Shown: positions 14,601 through 26,760 of the stretch, piece by piece
How positions within the stretch are numbered: the stretch's first letter is position 1
Layout: each line of letters starts with the position of its first letter
Assembly: GCF_947623445.1 (NCBI RefSeq)
Contig: NC_135246.1
Span: 17,529,856-17,593,855 of the forward strand
Reading direction: 5' to 3'
Source: Clavelina lepadiformis
Taxonomy: Eukaryota > Chordata > Ascidiacea > Aplousobranchia > Clavelinidae
Length of the DNA: 64,000 nt
Notes under the pieces: model-generated
The model's database searches: none
The model's input: only the letters and a program-made list of their open reading frames with translations
Told to the model about the DNA's origin: nothing
Program-made: the position numbers and the translations under genes

Positions 14601-17600
14601 TTTTCACACGGGCCAAGTCAAAATAGCTGTGTTTCGGCAGACCTCAATGTACGGCAAAGTCTCTTCATTACTGCCATTTTGTACAGATCACACAAGTAAT
14701 CAATAGCAGACATTTACACCCATCCCGGTTGATGATAATTTAATCACCTTCTATTGGGACTCCGTTCACCAGCCACTTGGTAGTTGGTTTGGGAAGTCCA
14801 GATGGGTCACAAGTAATGTTGACACTTTTGCCTGGGACCTGGATGACGTCAAGCGGTTTTTGACTCTCAAGGCTGAAGAAGGGTCGCGATTTCACGGTGA
14901 CTCTTACGCCAGAAGAAACAGATTCAACATCATTGCTGGCTGTACACCTGCAAGAATATCTTTTGTGTAACTGTTATAGTGTTATGTCTTTTACAGTAAA
15001 TTATAGAATTATCAAGTTTTATTATAGACAGTTCATAGAGTTTTATATTACAGACACAACTGGTCATAGAATACAAGTGGGGAAGCAGACATAGGTTGTT
15101 GAAGCTTACTGGTAAGTTTTTCCATCGACGTAAGTCAGGTTTGTGATCGTCACTTTCCGACCAAAATCTTCAATCTTGTATCGGCCTTGAGGCCAATCAC
15201 CGTTCATCACTTCCCAGTTGATTATTGGTGTTGGGCTTGAAAGGTTCAAAATTTTTTTAAATAAAACATAAACAAAAAAAACAAGTTTGCAAGTGAAATA
15301 ATGTGAAGCATTGTGACCATGTACTGTATACAGACAGCTACAATCAATCGAATATGCTCATAAGTAATAATAATATAACAATCATTTTTATCTCGTATCA
15401 ATAATGGATCCTTGTCGGTTCTTTTAAGACGAGTTTTTATAGTAGTTCCTTGGAGATGGGTTATTAGCGGGCTTACCACAGCATCACGAAAACGTGAACT
15501 GAGATAAAACACAAAGTAAAAGCAAAACTTTCCCTTTAGCATACCTTCCAGTCGCAGTACATTCCAACACAAGATCGTCTCCGAGCAAAACTTCGACCGG
15601 ATTTGCAATTCTGTTCACTGGCGAAACAATGTCTGGACCCCTACTGGTAACCGGGTTACCTGTTACCAGATGTATAGAAAAGCCAGTATTCACCAACGTC
15701 TTTTTACTAGCATAAACAATACTGTAGTAATGACAGGGCTATATGTTACGTACTGCTGAAAACAATTGTTATTGGTTTTAAATGCTTTGGAAAACATGCT
15801 TTAACTGAAAGAACGTATCAACATGTAATATAACGTCATCAAAGATGCATCAAATTTTACACAAATCGCACTCTTGTTGCATTGTGTAAGGCGAAACCTC
15901 AAAAGGTTTGCCATCAAAAGCTGAAGGCGTCATAGAAGATTTACTACAATTTAATCTTTAAGAAAATGAAGTCAACTTACTTCTGTCAACGTTTAAAGTG
16001 TAATGTGGTCCATCTGCAGATCGCCTGCTCACTCGTTTTTTAATCTGACACCAGAACTCCAAGCCATCGTCCTCAGCTATGACGTTGGAAAAAACCAATG
16101 AACCATCAGCAGTCTAGAAGAAGTATAATAATTTTTTACATTGAACGTAAACCTTATTACCACGTTCAAAATGCAACCAGTTATTCTACTTCCGATGGCA
16201 TTTTAAGGTTAATATTTCTACACTTACTCGATCAATTTATTGAATTTATTTACTATAGCGTTGTCAGTTATATTTGCAACTCGCAATAGATCATTTCCCA
16301 ATAAGTCGAACCTTTACGTATAACTGACCTGGCCAACGCGCCGTTCATCGGGTTTCGTTCCTTCAAAATCCCAAGACACGGTAATTCCTTCCAAGCCTTC
16401 ATGATCGCAGGGAACAGTTAAACTAGCGCCCTCTACCGCGCTCAGGTCTTTGTCTTGACGATTTGGAGAAGGTGTCGCTGTCAGTAACAGAAAGTCAAGT
16501 TTGGATTCAAACATAATAAAAAATGCTGTTGTTTGTATGGAACCAGAAAAACCTGTATAGTTGCTTATAGGCTTAACGTATAATTTAAGACTTACCAGAC
16601 GACAAAGCAAAATGGTTTAATCGCCAAAAAATTTTCCAGTCTGCCGTAACAGACAATTAAGCGCTTGGCTTGATCATAAAAAACTTTTCATGCACTCACG
16701 TAGGCTAAAGTACGTTTTACAAAGCGAAGTAAGAAGTAGCGATGTCTTACCTGCGACCTTGACTGCGATGTTGCCGGTCACTGCAGTACCGATTCCATTC
16801 GATGCAAAACACTGGTAAATTCCCTCATAATGACGTAATTCTTCTTCTTTCAGCAAATCGGTTCCACTGGAAAAAGGTTTTCAATGATGTTAAAACAGTG
16901 GTGGCAACGATGACGCTTTGTAGGACTCGATAAATACACAAACGAGCATTATATAGTAAAAGCGCCATTTTCTAGTGCGGATGTGTCCCACCTTGTAAAA
17001 GTGACAAAATAAAGGAGACGTTTTGATTAAAATAGATATAATATTGCTATAAAATGCCATAAAATTGGTCACGCGCTTATATGTCCACAAACTCAGCTTT
17101 CATTTCGTCATACTGACGTAACCGAAACAATAAAGAGGAGAAAATTTACCTAAATGTGATGTTTCCGCTATTCTCACTCTGAACGATGTCTCCAGCAGTC
17201 AAGTCCAGACTCTCTCCGTCCTTCTTCCAAATGTACCTGGATAACATTGTTACATGAAAAAGCTTAAAATCTTGCAACAAATATCAATTTCTGCTTGATC
17301 ATTTCAATAACTTTGAAAAGGTGTTTTGGATTATGCAAGATGTAACCAATAAATTCTGAAAGTTTTTATATTTACGCCATTCGTCTCACTCACGGTGGTC
17401 CAAAACCTGGCAAACGTGCCGCATGTGGCCCGCGGACAGATTTTGTGCGGTCCGCAAATAATTTCGGAGTTTTGATACACTGTATTTTTCAATGCAAAAT
17501 CCGCAGTTGCTAAAATACACCTACGTTTTATTTAAATAGGTTGTATGAGCCACAGCCTGATATAAGTTGCACATCATTGAGGTGCGTTGATTGCTCGTTT

Positions 17601-19698
17601 CTAAGTCAATATGTGATTATCATGGGGTGATTATGCCTTTGTACTGTTAACACAATATTGTGTGGCGATACATACATGCGACCACTTTTGCTGCAAGCAC
17701 AGTCGCAAGCAAGTAGAATATATCAATGATTATAACAGTAAACTCAGTCCTTTGCTAGCACTGGAGTTTCTCCCATTTGCGGCCCGCAGTGTTCTCCTCA
17801 AAGCATAATGTGTCTCTTCATGGTCGCAGTCATGGACCACCCTGGTCTTACTGATACTATACGATTTAACAGCCCTTTTTACGGTATTTCCTTTTGTAAT
17901 GCAAAACGGTAAAGGAACAACACATACGCAGAAAAATTACCATTTCAAAAGTAGCAAAACTATTAAATTTTAAGTTCTCTTTTGACTTTTGTTAGTGGAG
18001 CTGCCAGACCATACAAAGGCAAAACGAATCGAAGTTGATTCCACGTAACAATTGATCGAGCCGTTTGATCGATAACCCATAATTACTGCGATCAGTATTC
18101 CGTCTATTTGTTTATTTTACGGTTTGGTCGCTTGCGTAAGCAGGTGATTGTCCATATTTTGTTTCATGCAAACTCGTTCGAACCTGCAAATTTCATCTCA
18201 TCGATTTTCGGTAAAAAGGTTCACTATAATCAATGTTGCCGGATACCATCCAATAGCACATGAAAGCATCGCGCAAATCATAGATATCTTACAAAATAGC
18301 GAGGAAATGCAGTATTGGCTGTTTTGTTTTGATTGCTGTCAAAACTAGCACCGCACTTGACAAATAGGACGGCGCAAAATCGTAACCAAGTGATAGGACC
18401 TTTTTTCCTCAATAAGTAGACAACAAGTGAGATGAAGTGGCCATAAACAAGCAACGCTTTCCTGGGCAGCCACCAAGGTGGAACCCCTAAACTGAAATTC
18501 TTTAAGTTTTATATGACACAGAATTTGTAGTATGCCACTCGAGAAATCGCGACCGTGTCCAGCGAACGTCAACAATCGCTTGTTGTTGTCAAAAGGCAAA
18601 GAAAAAACACAAGCTACTGTACTAAGAAACTTTTTGGGTAATATTACAATTAATGAACGTTTGGAGTGCTCATGGTTCTTACCCATTAACATCATTTAAA
18701 TTACAGCATTTGAATGAGCATACGACAAGCCATTTCTTTGAGTTGTCATTTTTGAATATAGGCCTATTTACAGGCTTCTATATTTTCGCAAGTTACAAGC
18801 AAACATAGAAGCCACCAACCTAAGGTATGTTTATGACGTTCTTCTCCTTTAAATGGCAATATGATCTCAAAATAAAATCAAAACACTAACCCGTCTTGGT
18901 CAACCTTAGGTTGTCCATCTGCTTCACATTTCAGTTCCAAAAGTGACTCTTCCACTGCGTAGACAGTGCTGGCAGACTGGGTCGTTATTTGAGGGGGCCG
19001 TGGCACTGTAAGCAAAAAAGAGCATAATATAGCTCATTACATTGGGTGAAAAAGTGCGCGAACAACTGCAAAAATGTTTTTCTGTCTAGCGAAAAATAAC
19101 ATTAGAGCTATGAATGAGATTATGTCCGCAACGTAACGACACTAACAATGGACATACAACATCAGAACACTATACGGTAGCATTGCATATTTTGACACAA
19201 CGGATGCAGAGGTGCAAGACGATACAAAAGTAAGTGATGCGTCACGTTGGTGGATGACTGGATGTACACTATATGCAGTTTATATATTTAGTTAAGTTAC
19301 ATCCAGGCCACACAAATAAACAACACTTACGTAGGTCGATAACTGTTCCGAAAAATTACGATGGATCAAAAAGCAAAAAATTTACAGTCTTGTTAGCACA
19401 TAAAAGTTTGTATACAGGAGATTAAAATAGATTTCATTTTCATAAGTTGGGTACCTAGACATACTCAAGAGGTCTGCGGTAAGAAAAACGTTAACTGTTT
19501 GAAATTGGCCTGCCAGCTATCAATTAGTTCACAACGAAAAGTATTTCGCAACCAAAATCATGTTTATATAGTTAATGCAAAATAATTCTCCGTACTTCTA
19601 AATTACTAACCTTCAGGTGGAACTTCCAATTTAGCAGCAATCTTGTCAATCTGCAACGTTAACACCAATGAAATCATCACGATTGTCCACATTTCCAT
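2691..19698 (-). CDS. L1-family neural cell adhesion molecule (6 Ig, 5 FNIII, TM, FIGQY tail), complete
   Basis: Minus-strand exons: 19698-19611, 19005-18891, 17236-17150, 16866-16751, 16477-16329, 16113-15981, 15659-15545, 15235-15110, 14947-14748, 14507-14364, 14034-13887, 13697-13490, 13207-13033, 12703-12596, 12391-12191, 11941-11824, 11689-11508, 11406-11254, 11140-10988, 10774-10642, 10441-10290, 10010-9879, 9656-9495, 4079-3957, 3587-3515, optional 3355-3350, 2991-2691. Every junction is GT-AG and all phases close, giving about 1264 residues (1266 with the microexon), the usual L1 length. Rough residue map: signal peptide 1-22, Ig1-Ig6 to about 600, FNIII 1-5 to about 1099, a membrane helix in exon 4079-3957, then a tail beginning KGGKYSV and containing FIGQY. 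Linkers such as GPGLEY and ITEYKIEFEED match vertebrate L1 proteins. Known family role: axon growth, fasciculation and ankyrin-anchored adhesion at the plasma membrane. I cannot tell whether it is orthologous to one vertebrate paralog or pre-duplication. Ig6 lacks both canonical cysteines and Ig5 lacks the core Trp. Confidence 0.95.
2784..2798 (-). other. FIGQY ankyrin-binding motif
   Basis: These five codons encode Phe-Ile-Gly-Gln-Tyr within EDGSFIGQYG of the last exon. In the L1 family this motif binds ankyrin, and phosphorylation of its tyrosine releases ankyrin and can recruit doublecortin. It is the clearest single diagnostic of the family here. Confidence 0.95.
3350..3355 (-). other. 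6-nt microexon in the L1-family cytoplasmic tail
   Basis: On the minus strand a long pyrimidine tract ends in CTCAAG, then six bases GAAGAT, then a consensus donor GTAAGTAT. The flanking exons are 3587-3515, which ends in phase 2 after Gly-Glu-Tyr plus AA, and 2991-2691, which begins C GAC. Skipping gives Tyr-Asn-Asp-Glu. Inclusion keeps the frame and gives Tyr-Lys-Lys-Ile-Asp-Glu. This is the position of the vertebrate RSLE mini-exon, which makes YRSL. The splice sites are visible; inclusion and regulation are inferred. Confidence 0.75.
4080..9494 (-). other. Large intron of the L1-family gene (5.4 kb) hosting a nested gene
   Basis: This intron separates the last FNIII exon from the membrane-helix exon and is several times longer than the other introns of the gene. 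It contains a plus-strand two-exon gene at 6805-8119. The rest holds scattered short open frames (4318-4623 plus, 5355-5795 plus) without splice support or recognisable domains. Confidence 0.8.
6805..8119 (+). CDS. Nested two-exon gene of unknown function, membrane-anchored or secreted
   Basis: Exon 1 is 6805-7249, with donor GCAG/GTAAGT. Exon 2 is 7491-8119, with a strong pyrimidine tract and TTCAG acceptor. The joined frame (phase 1) encodes about 357 residues and ends in TGA. Exon 2 is richer in GC than the surrounding intron and stays open throughout, which supports real coding. A hydrophobic stretch LLLYGLLFLVLALG lies near residues 43-57, suggesting a type II signal anchor or an internal signal sequence. 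The remainder is basic, cysteine-poor, and has dibasic clusters (HRRQG, KRKQRGG). I do not recognise the family. The start is the first Met of the open frame and an upstream exon is possible. It lies antisense inside the L1-family intron. An ATTAAA about 40 nt after the stop could serve for polyadenylation. Confidence 0.65.
13033..13546 (-). other. Ig6 of the L1-family protein, lacking the canonical disulfide
   Basis: The sixth Ig domain is built from the end of exon 13697-13490 and exon 13207-13033. The B-strand position that normally reads F-x-C reads SFRAV, and the F-strand position that normally reads Y-x-C reads TYKVSV. The core Trp of VVWYR and the D-x-G-x-Y signature (DSGTY) are kept. 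The Ig fold is therefore recognisable but the inter-sheet disulfide is absent, with both partners lost together. Confidence 0.75.
17391..17844. mobile_element. hAT-like non-autonomous element (MITE) in an L1-gene intron
   Basis: The left end reads CACGGTGGTCCAAAACC. The right end, reverse-complemented, reads CAGGGTGGTCCATG, giving short terminal inverted repeats. The flanking 8-bp sequences GTCTCACT and GTCTTACT agree at seven of eight positions, as expected for a hAT target-site duplication. Sub-terminal GGCCCGC motifs occur near both ends. No transposase frame is present, so it is non-autonomous. It lies in the intron between exons 19005-18891 and 17236-17150. Confidence 0.75.
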
Positions 19699-22600
19699 TT
19701 TCCTACAGCGGCTTTTATGACGACATAAAAGTGAATTCAAACTTGAAAAAGACAACTTTTGTTTGGGCTGCTTGGCGCTTGATCGTGTTGAGTTGCTGGC
19801 TTGAATGATAGGTTTCAGATAGTCAGTGGCCCTACGTTCTTCCAGATTAGGCTATGAAAGATATAAACATGGTCATAAAATGTGGCAGATATCCGGATCA
19901 GGAATATTTTAGGAGTGTGATATTTACAGTAACCTGTATATTTAAGCCATTGTTTGGATTTCCCAAGTGGTAAAATCTGTTATCAAGACCAACAGTTTTT
20001 TGATTGACAAGGTTGGTGGGGATGTCACACTGGAATATCCAAGTGCTAATCATTTAGTTTAGAGGTAGAGTTTTACTGTCAGGGTTTGGATACAGCTTGT
20101 ATTTCGCTTAGAGTTGACACCCGTCAATCTTTTACACAGGGTTCTGTGCAGATGTACGTATAGTTTTGATTCTTTTTGATTGTAACCCCACAAAATGTGT
20201 AGGCAGGATTAAAGGGGTTTTCCAGCTGCGCAAAAAGGTACCAATCGTGTAAATCTCTACTATTATACTGCCAACAAGCGACTATTGACAGCTGACACTG
20301 AAACTTAAAGTTTGACCAACAATAGATCTAAAACGAGGAGTTTTTAAAGTGTAAAACAACACCGCTGCAGGATAAGCATAGCTTTTTTTACCAGTTTGCA
20401 TTCGCGCAATAACTATTAAGCATAGGTAAACCTTAGTCGCATATAGCTCATCTTAAATCTTATTCTGCGTGGTCCGTGACACGACATTTTGTTACTGAAA
20501 ATAGAATTACTAAATTAATTAATTATCTAATAGAAATTTCGTTCATCCTAGTACTGTAGTCCGCCAAATACGATTAATTACGAGCAATAAAGTTGTATGA
20601 GACAAAGCAAATTTCGTAAATTATGTTCCAAAGCTGTTGGGTATTGCCGACAAATTAACTCATTATTACATCATACACAATGTGACTTGTTTTCCACGAT
20701 TTTTCACACAGCCATATTCTTCAAAGCATTAGCATGGGCATAGGTTTTGCCCGGTTTCTCAATCTTGCTAATAGAGCTAACATATATGGTGGGAAATAAA
20801 CGCCAAAGCAAACATGGGCACCAAGAAGCGAAAGGTAATAAAGTAACTGCGACAATTATTTCAATTTCTTGGGAAAGGCAACGCCTTAAATTCTCTTTTC
20901 TCTAAGTAGACCGTTGGCATTGGGGCACAATAAATAGGAATAGACGAGCTTAAGGTACCAAACGTAGATTGATCGATCTAAGCTTTCTACGGTCGACATA
21001 GAAAAGTCAGACGGCAACTAAATTATTCATATTATTTTCTGGCTCATTTTCATCATCATTCACAGGCTTTGTCATTGGGACCATTTGCTCTCTGATGTGT
21101 TTAACGAGATACTGTTGCCATTTGTATTCATTAACTGACTATGACCTTCATTTTTACATATATATACTCTATTCCCAGGACAACATATAAACATTGATTA
21201 CTGCTCGATTACCTGCTGTATCAACAGCTCCTAACGAGCTAAACTAAACATACTAATTGTAGCGCATTGATTTGCACTTGCCAAAATTTCGCCATATACG
21301 CAAAGTCCAGCGAAATTGAAATTGCACCACATTATATCATAATAATAAAAACGCAATGGGGGAAGTTTTCTCATTTGCAACCGTTGGAGGATTCAAAACA
21401 GCCAAGTGACTTTACTGACTTGTATTAAATTAATGATACTATAACACCAATGTAATCTGTTTACATAATTCCCAACAACAATTATATATATTCCATTCAT
21501 AACGATTTCTCAGAGGGGGCTTTACACAGCTTATAATCATACAAATCGTTTTATGTCGCTCCGTAATTTCGAGAAATGATTGCTTGCTGGGAAAACAGCC
21601 GACCAATTTACTTTATGCAGTGTTTATCAAGTTGTCAAATTCAACATCTGCTGCCGGTTGATATAAAGCGTTTTAAGTAGGCTACTTTCCCCATTAACGA
21701 CTTCTGCAACAAAAGTATCGCCTAAAATCACCAGCACCTAAATTTTCGCTTTTCCCCAACTAAACGTGACTGCCATTCTGGTCTGGTAGTTGTCTAAATG
21801 CGTTGACGCGGACTTGATAACCTTGCGCAGAAGAGCACTTGTCTCATTTCGCTGATAAAAATTCAGGAAGCTAGCGTCAGAATCCGTTTTGTAGAAAGCC
21901 TACTAAGATTTAATCAAACACTTTGTTATTGTGCTATCTGTGCCTGATAAAAGTATAACCAACACTGGGAAGCTATATGTGGTCATTGCACCAGAGTTTT
22001 AAATCTGCGCATTCGTAAGAAAATTGCTCAATGAAGAGAAACAGATCTTTTAGAGATTTTGTCTTAATGTCTGCTTAAGTTGTCCACAACCGATATGTGA
22101 GGCTTGCATCGAATAGATTTGCACGAAATTATCTTCTAACACTTAACAACTAAACAAGGTCATCAGAAGACGTTTTTGCGATAACTAAACTGAATCCAAA
22201 CGAAAACAAGAAAAATCGCATTATGATACCTGAATTTGCTGGGATCACTTTCGGCTATTGGTAAGAATTCACGATAGAAGACTATATCTGTCTATATTTA
22301 GAAACTGAACTACGCAACAACAACACCGTTTCTAATTTTACACAGATGAGACAAAGATTTAAGCTTTTGACCACGAAACGAACATATTAATGTTTAATCT
22401 ATTGCACAAAATCGCGCAAGCGAAAATAGTTGTTTGATGGTAGAACGAAGACTTCGAATTTTGAACTTAATAGTAGGCCTATCTGCTCAATAGGCATGTT
22501 CAAGTTTATCGAAGACATAGTTGGTACAAAAAGCGTCGCTAATCGCCGCTGGCATGCGCAGACCTCCCGCACTTGTGCAATAGATCTAATAGCTGTAATT

Positions 22601-24669
22601 GCCAGTAATGCGCGATATTGAAAGAGATTAATCGTGTTCAATTAGCTACGCAACATTACTTGCGCTACGATCGATGTCCGCAAAACTGCCATGTTAGCAT
22701 AAAAAATGTACAATAACATACGCATGCAAAATCATCAAATCCTACGAGCATTCAGGTTTAAGCATGTTCAATTTTATTGTTTAGCCGATTTCATATGATT
22801 TTACTCGTGTGTCATGTCTCTGAAAATACGTTTCTAATTTTCACCGCAACTTGACTATACCGCTATTGTTTTATTAAAGTAATTCATCATTGACGTTTTC
22901 GCATGATAAATGATGGCGACAAGGCATATAGATAGTATTTACTATCCAAATCAAATGACAGGTTTACATCAGCTAAACGTTTACTATAGAGAGATTAAAA
23001 GTCAGATCCGCAGTCAGCAGTCATTGCCTGAAACAAACACTAATTGCGTAGGAGATTCAGATCGGCTGATTGTTATTTACGACCTCACCCAGTCACCCTT
23101 TCTAACATTAAAAAACAAATAGCAATAAAACACTGTTCTGATAAAGTTCACCAAAAAATACAAAGCGATTCCAACGTTTATGATGAAGAATGACGTATGA
23201 CGTCATCTTTTTTTCATGAGCTGAACGGCAGTTTTTACGCCCTACACTTTACGCAAAATTTAAATCAGTTTCTTCAATGTTTGCAACGTTCTAACTGTAA
23301 CTAACTTACTTCAACTTGTACCTTTTAAAAAACCTTCGACTTCACACATTAAAATGACCGTGAACTTATCATTCATCTTGCACATGCTTGCTTGGCTACA
23401 TTTGTTTTGTTTCTTACCGAAGCGTTGCTTCAATGTTTGGCTCTGCTTGCCATCAATAGAAAAAAAACTACCGAAATGTAACACCTTCCTTAAACCGCCG
23501 TTGCTAAATTTGACCTTTTGTTATCGATTTTAGATAAAAGTTGAGCGAAGCTTCTACTGTAGCGTTTGTAGATGCATCAAAACATGACATTTCTTAAATG
23601 TCAGTTCCTATGCTTTTTCTTAGGTAAAAGCGCAAAATAATTGGTTTGTGTGCTATGAATAATTTTATGTTATACGCTCTGAACTTAACCACGGAATGCA
23701 ATTGTTGTTCATTTTTGCACGCGGTTACTTTCCCCTATCAAACTGTCTAAGTACTGGAACATACTCTATCCATTAACTTGGGTTTTCTCTAAAAAGTTGC
23801 GGACAACTGTTGTTCCTGTTCCTGCAATCGGCGCTAACACGCATTCAGTTCAAAAGTTAAGTGGGAAACATTTGGCGATAATCGCATTATATGAAGTGGA
23901 ATGACGAAACGGTCCCGATATGCAAGATTTTGCACTTAAACGCGCATAAATAGGGCATGCTAATGTGTCTATAATAATACGCTGTTTAGAAAAAGCTGCA
24001 CCGGACAAATGGTGTTTCATTTTCTGAGTTCTCTTTAACAACACGCAATTAAAACGTTTTCATCTTGCCTCCTTCACTATTGCAAATTTATTTGGACAAT
24101 TGAACTTCTATAAACTGAATTTGGTCAACAACTTGGTTAAGACAGTGGTTCAGGAAATTTAATCACACTCAGAGGGGCATTGGTGTCTATCAAAAGGTTG
24201 AAAAACAACGAAAATAACATATGGCGGCCCAGCAAAAATGTACTGACGACTGACAAGCTACTTCTCTCTATTCTGACACATTATTGAGCTTACGGTCCGC
24301 TTCAAGTTAAAAAAAGGAACTTTTGAATTATTTATCAAGACGGCGCTGCTTACGGCAAGCCTTTTTCGTGCGAAAATGCATTAAGGTATTACACTGATTT
24401 CGAAAAACACGAAAACAAAAAATAGCTCTTCTTTAAGAAGAACCGGGTACACGATCTTCAGTAACTCATTTGTCTCTAATTCACTATGCGTTTGAAGAAA
24501 GTAATAGCTATTTAGTTCTCCCGGAGTGTCCATTAAACATTACGGTAACATAAGTAAATTCTCCGCACTTCCGGATTCCCTTATGGCATCGTTTGCTGAG
24601 CAGTTGAAGCATGGTTTTAAAGTCATCTAAAAAGGTTAGCAAATGTGGTCTTTGCTGGATGTTCTGATC
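19699..24669. other. Gene-poor intergenic region upstream of the L1-family gene
   Basis: I see no supported exon. Short open frames such as 22399-22641 (minus), 22910-23122 (plus) and 23850-24044 (minus) lack splice context and known domains. The part next to 19698 should contain the L1-family promoter, but no specific element could be recognised. Confidence 0.5.
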
Positions 24670-24994
24670 CAGCGTGGTCCAACTGCAGGCCCGCGGGCCA
24701 ACTTTGGCCCGCGAACTGATAGTCAGCTTTGATAGTCGCTATTGTCGAGGAATAACCTCGACCGCAGATGTCACATTGATCAGCATTAATAGCTAAAAAT
24801 TTTCAACTATTCCAATTTCAGTTTTAATTAAAAAAGATAACTTTTTTCAGTTCTAATTTCAGTTTTAATATCAATGTCACATTGTTCTTCAGTTCTAATT
24901 TCACATTTCTTCAGTTCTGATTTAAAAACATTGGCCCGCAAGATAAAAAATTTTTTGATTTTGGCCCGCGATGAAAAGAAGTTGGACCACGCTG
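24670..24994. mobile_element. hAT-like non-autonomous element (MITE), 325 bp
   Basis: It begins CAGCGTGGTCCAACT and ends with the exact reverse complement of that 15-mer. Both ends also carry a sub-terminal CGCGGGCCAA in inverted orientation. Further GGCCCGC motifs and an AT-rich middle with repeated TTCAGTTCTAATTTCA are internal. The flanks TTCTGATC (left) and ATCTGATC (right, offset by 3 nt) are an imperfect target duplication. The GGTCCA and GGCCCGC motifs are shared with the element at 17391-17844, so the two belong to related families. No coding capacity is visible. Confidence 0.75.
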
Positions 24995-25323
24995 TAAATC
25001 TGATCTGTCACAAAGCTTCACACTGCGGCCAGCGTTTTTTTAAATGCTCTTAAGAAGCGAAATGTTTTTTCCTGAAGCAAAGCCATGCCTTTTAGGAATA
25101 ATACTGAATACCTCGATAAGAAATCAATTTCTTTTTCAGCGACTACCTAAGGCCTACCGAACTACTCAAACACGTTACGATAAGCTCAGAAAATCAATGG
25201 ATGGGTGTGCACGCGTGCACTTGAAATAGACGACTAGAAAGGTTGCTGAAGTTTACTTAGAATCAAAATGAAACTACTATTGACGTTTTGTCGGATGGTT
25301 GACTAAAAATAAAACAAGCTTAC

Positions 25324-25614
25324 TCCGATTGTCTCCGCCCTCAACACAAAGTAATTCGATCCACGTTCCCACATGTTGCTACCACCAGTCTTGACGAATT
25401 CTTTTATGGCCTGATAATTTTCTTCCATAATTAGTTGGACTTTCAATAGTTTACTATCCCATACAATAACTTTCTGGTGAACCACGTCACGTAAATTACC
25501 GCATAACATTCTAGAGCGCATCAAACTAAACATTTCACTAAAAGCGAACGCGCGGGAAAAGCCACAATTAAACGTAGGTGGATTATTTATTTGTCCATAC
25601 GGACCCAACGTATA
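25324..25614 (-). CDS. Orphan exon candidate, unknown gene
   Basis: A 97-codon open stretch on the minus strand, with acceptor AAAG at 25616-25615 and a consensus GTAAGC donor after 25324. It encodes a protein-like sequence including NNPPTFNCGF, SRMLCGNLRD and GGSNMWERGSNYF. The family is not recognised. The acceptor pyrimidine tract is weak and the frame can extend a few codons upstream. It may join the candidate exons at 26.3-26.8 kb, but I could not close a full gene. Confidence 0.35.
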
Positions 25615-26356
25615 CTTTGGTGGAGTCGAGTAAACTTTTCATGTGTCTCATAAATTTTATCGAACTGTCAAGCTTAAACTTTTCTACTGTTTCTAAGTAA
25701 AAAATGCGTTTGTTTAAAAAGTTATTGATACTAAATATTGGTATCATTTACGAAGATGGGCTTAGGCTTAAATGCCATACATAAACATTTTCTATTTAAA
25801 CATCCACGGTCCAGCCCTGGATGGGCTTGATTCAACTTGCATACTTAGAATCGTTAGCATGGAAATAACTAGACCCACTTCATATAGACATATACTATGC
25901 TAAACGGAGCTATGGGTACCACTCATATTTGGAACTATCACTATTGTTCACAGCTCCAATTCTTTCACATATGTTGATTCTATTTTAATAAAAAAAACTG
26001 CCAAGCCGAAAACAATTACTGTCCTTGTCACAAAGGAGACAAAACTTTGCAGCAATTTTTAAGTTTTTTCTTTCCTATTGCAAGACGATAACATCTGATC
26101 TGACTCAAGGTTACATCATTGCCCATATGGCAGTAATTTACTACTTTGGAACAAGAGGGTTTAGATTTTATGTCATAGTACGGTCTATCCTTCCTACAGA
26201 GTCCTTATACTCATAATCCAGGCACTACGCGGCTTTCCTGTTTTGAAAAGGCGGCGACAAAATTATAGAAGAGGAACTATTTGCTATAGAAGTTAATGAT
26301 CTACCAGCGATGTGTAGTCTGTTTGTTTTGTGCTACACGCCCGTCTACTGCACAAA

Positions 26357-26760
26357 GTGACGAGATGAAAACGTTTACTAAGGCGCCAAGTTCATGTTTG
26401 CATTCATACGTTACAAAAGAACCCGACAGAGTTATAAAAACTCTTGCCATCTTATAAAAAACTTTTTCCATGCTGACGGAATTAACTAAGTAACCCATAC
26501 GTCGATGTACTGTTCATTAACCGTAGCCACCTGTACTCACCACAGAACACACCTGTTTTCCAACGCCAAAGCATGAATTCCGTAAAGCTGAAAGACTGAA
26601 AACAGATGAAACGTTTTAAAGACTTCCTATTAATGACCTTTCTTGTATTTAACAAGATTCTCCCGATCGTACAACACATCAGACAAAGAACACTCAGTGT
26701 ATCACATCGGTTGTTACAAGAGTTACCTAAATACACAATGGGCTCGGGTGCTTGAGACAC
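26357..26760 (-). CDS. Possible 5' exons of an unrecognised minus-strand gene
   Basis: An ATG at 26760 opens a short exon (MSQAPEPIVYL) ending at a GTAACT donor. After a TTTTCAG acceptor, a second exon of compatible phase reads VFQLYGIHALALENR and ends at GTGAGT. A third segment after CGTCAG reads CMEKVFYKMARVF and closes at GTAAAC. Phases are consistent with one another and with the exon at 25324-25614, but the exons are small and unmatched to any family. This is a tentative model. Confidence 0.25.

Noticed and set aside
18345-18695. 116-codon minus-strand frame between the second and third L1 exons
   Set aside because: Not needed to close the L1 reading frame, which joins 18891 to 17236 perfectly; no domain seen.
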